From: Microbacterium sp. LWS13-1.2
GTDB lineage: Bacteria; Actinomycetota; Actinomycetes; Actinomycetales; Microbacteriaceae
NCBI RefSeq assembly: GCF_040144835.1
Contig: NZ_CP151632.1
Span: 2,108,001-2,172,000, forward strand
DNA: 64,000 nucleotides
Direction: 5' to 3'
Within the stretch, counting starts at the first letter, position 1; each line of letters starts with the position of its first letter. The notes beneath the pieces were generated by a model. It did no database searches. It worked only from the letters and a program-made list of their open reading frames with translations, and was not told the DNA's origin. The position numbers were made by a program, and so were the translations under genes. Positions 59,824-64,000 of the stretch are shown in pieces.

Positions 59824-61098
59824 TCACTCCAGGGCGCCCAGCTGGTCGGTGAACAGCGCGTTGATGTTCGCGATCGTGGTGTCCACGTCCTGCTCGCCGT
59901 TGAGGTACTTGACCGTCTCGTCACGCACCGGGTCGCCGTCGGTCGTCACGCCCTGCGCGCCGTACTGCAGTTCCATCGCCTTGATCTCGCCCACGATGTC
60001 CGGCGAGGCGGCGATGTCCTGGTTGTAGATGGCGAAGGCGTCCGCGTGCGCCGCGTACGTGATGTCGAGTCCGTCGATCGCGGGGATGAACGACGAGGTC
60101 TCCGAGAGCTCGGTGTAGTTCTCCGGCTCGTACAGCCACTTGATGAAGTCGTGCGCGGCCTCCTCCTGAGGACCGTCGAAGACGACGACCGACGCGGCGT
60201 TGCCGAAGTTGGTCGCGCGCTCCTCCTCCTGCGGCATGTAGACCGAGGCCCACTCGAAGTCGGCGATGTTCACCGCGAAGTCCGCGATCTGCCACGAGCC
60301 CGAGAGGTACGAGACCACGTCGCCGCTCTTGAAGAGGGCGTTGGGGTCGGCATCCGACAGCCAGACGGAGCGGGGCATGAACGAGTCGTCGTTCAGGGAG
60401 TTGAAGTACTCCAGCGCCACCTTGGTCTGGTCGTTGGTGCTGAACTCGCCGCTGTCGTCGGCCTGGAAGTAGTCCGAGCCGAACTCGTACAGGAGCGCCT
60501 TGAGGCGGTGCGACGACTTGTCCATCACCATGCCGTAGCTGGTGCCGGTCGCCGCCTGCACCTGCTTCACGGCGGCGACGTACTCGTCCCACGTCCAGAT
60601 GTCGTCTTCGCTGGTCGGGTACGCGACGCCCGCCTGGTCGAACAGCGTCTTGTTGATGAACATGCCGACCGCCGTGATGTCCGACGGGAGCGAGATGACG
60701 TTTCCGTCGTCGTCCTTGTCGGACAGATCGGTGCGGATGTCACTGCCCTCGGTGATGTCCGACAGGTCGGTGGTGACGTTGCGCCACACCGGGTCGACGG
60801 CGCCGACGCGGGCGATGGCCGGCAGGTCGTTGGCCTGCGCCGCGTTGCGGAGCTTGGTGGCGAGGTCGTCGTTGGCGATGTCGACGATCTCGACCTTGAC
60901 GCCGGTCTCTTCCTCGTACTTCTCCGCCATGTGGGCGTACCCGCCGCCCTGGTTGGCGTCGCCCGACAGGAAGAACTGGATCGGCTCGTCGGACTCGCCG
61001 GCGTCACCCGAGCTGCACGCCGTGAGCGAGACGGCGGTCAGGGCAGCCGCTGCGAGGGCCAGAGCCACTCGCGTGCGGGATGTGACTGAATGCTTCAT
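59824..61098 (-). CDS. Extracellular sugar-binding lipoprotein (53347-61098 operon)
   Basis: 424 residues. The signal peptide ends VSLTAC with Cys28. The mature protein has PIQFFLSGDANQGGGYAHMA, then NAAQANDLPAIARVGAVDPV and LFKSGDVVSYLSGSWQIADF, which identify family 1 sugar-binding proteins. First gene of a leftward operon of importer, unknown toroid-like protein, aldolase-fold, isomerase and dehydrogenase. The ligand is probably an acidic or cyclic sugar if the enzyme guesses hold. Confidence 0.88.
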   Translation of the reverse strand: MKHSVTSRTRVALALAAAALTAVSLTACSSGDAGESDEPIQFFLSGDANQGGGYAHMAEKYEEETGVKVEIVDIANDDLATKLRNAAQANDLPAIARVGAVDPVWRNVTTDLSDITEGSDIRTDLSDKDDDGNVISLPSDITAVGMFINKTLFDQAGVAYPTSEDDIWTWDEYVAAVKQVQAATGTSYGMVMDKSSHRLKALLYEFGSDYFQADDSGEFSTNDQTKVALEYFNSLNDDSFMPRSVWLSDADPNALFKSGDVVSYLSGSWQIADFAVNIADFEWASVYMPQEEERATNFGNAASVVVFDGPQEEAAHDFIKWLYEPENYTELSETSSFIPAIDGLDITYAAHADAFAIYNQDIAASPDIVGEIKAMELQYGAQGVTTDGDPVRDETVKYLNGEQDVDTTIANINALFTDQLGALE

Positions 61099-61203
61099 TG
61101 GACTTCCCTTTCACCCCGGGAGACCAGGGGTCAACGTCGTTGTCGATGAGCGCGGGATTTCGCGCCCCGTGTGTGTCACCGAGCTGAGGCCCGGATCCGA
61201 TCG

Positions 61204-64000
<2,797 letters not shown>

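Overview
The window is a high-GC actinobacterial chromosome segment that looks like a Microbacteriaceae genome, probably Microbacterium or a close relative. The grounds are the very high GC at third codon positions, the many ATGA/GTGA start-stop overlaps, several promoters that look leaderless, the family-typical gene content, and an intergenic repeat built on GGTCGTTGAGCGAGCGAGG. The genus is inferred from general impression, not from a database match. No rRNA, tRNA, transposase, integrase, phage gene or CRISPR array was seen. The window cuts a gene at each end.

Layout. (1) 1-704: tail of a lipid kinase. (2) 712-7245: alpha-glucoside uptake and hydrolysis operon (GH13 enzyme, binding protein, two permeases) with a LacI regulator; CTTGCA-type operator motifs lie in front of both the GH13 gene and the regulator. 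(3) 7364-16004: mostly housekeeping genes (photolyase, aldo/keto reductase, F420-type NADP-binding protein, luciferase-like oxidoreductase, PPOX protein, prephenate dehydratase, phosphoglucomutase, small stress membrane protein), separated by two families of intergenic repeats. (4) 16177-61098 and beyond: a roughly 48-kb plant-polysaccharide island.

The island has several modules. 17365-27900 encodes GH3, GH31, GH42 and GH95 enzymes without signal peptides plus a LacI regulator; together they could dismantle fucosylated xyloglucan oligosaccharides in the cytoplasm. 28945-32697 is an Lpl-type ABC importer with a LacI regulator at 33030. 34061-45412 resembles the Bacillus yes/lpl rhamnogalacturonan-I locus: SGNH acetylesterase, YetA/PL26-like lyase, DUF1961 (YesU-like) protein, LplC-LplB-LplA-type importer and YesL (DUF624). 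45840-53262 is a beta-galactoside module with one permease pair, two paralogous binding proteins and a GH42 enzyme. 53347-61098 is a less well explained module: ABC importer, an unrecognised possible toroid-fold lyase, an aldolase-fold protein, a sugar isomerase/epimerase and a dehydrogenase. A GH2 beta-galactosidase diverges from it and runs off the right edge.

How it works together: six lipoprotein binding proteins and five permease pairs are present but no importer ATPase, so all probably share an unlinked MsiK/MsmX-type ATPase. Near-palindromic LacI-family operators (NGAANCGNTTCN-like) recur in front of most island operons, so the modules are probably co-ordinated by the local LacI proteins or a global one. 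Oligosaccharides would be imported and trimmed inside the cell.
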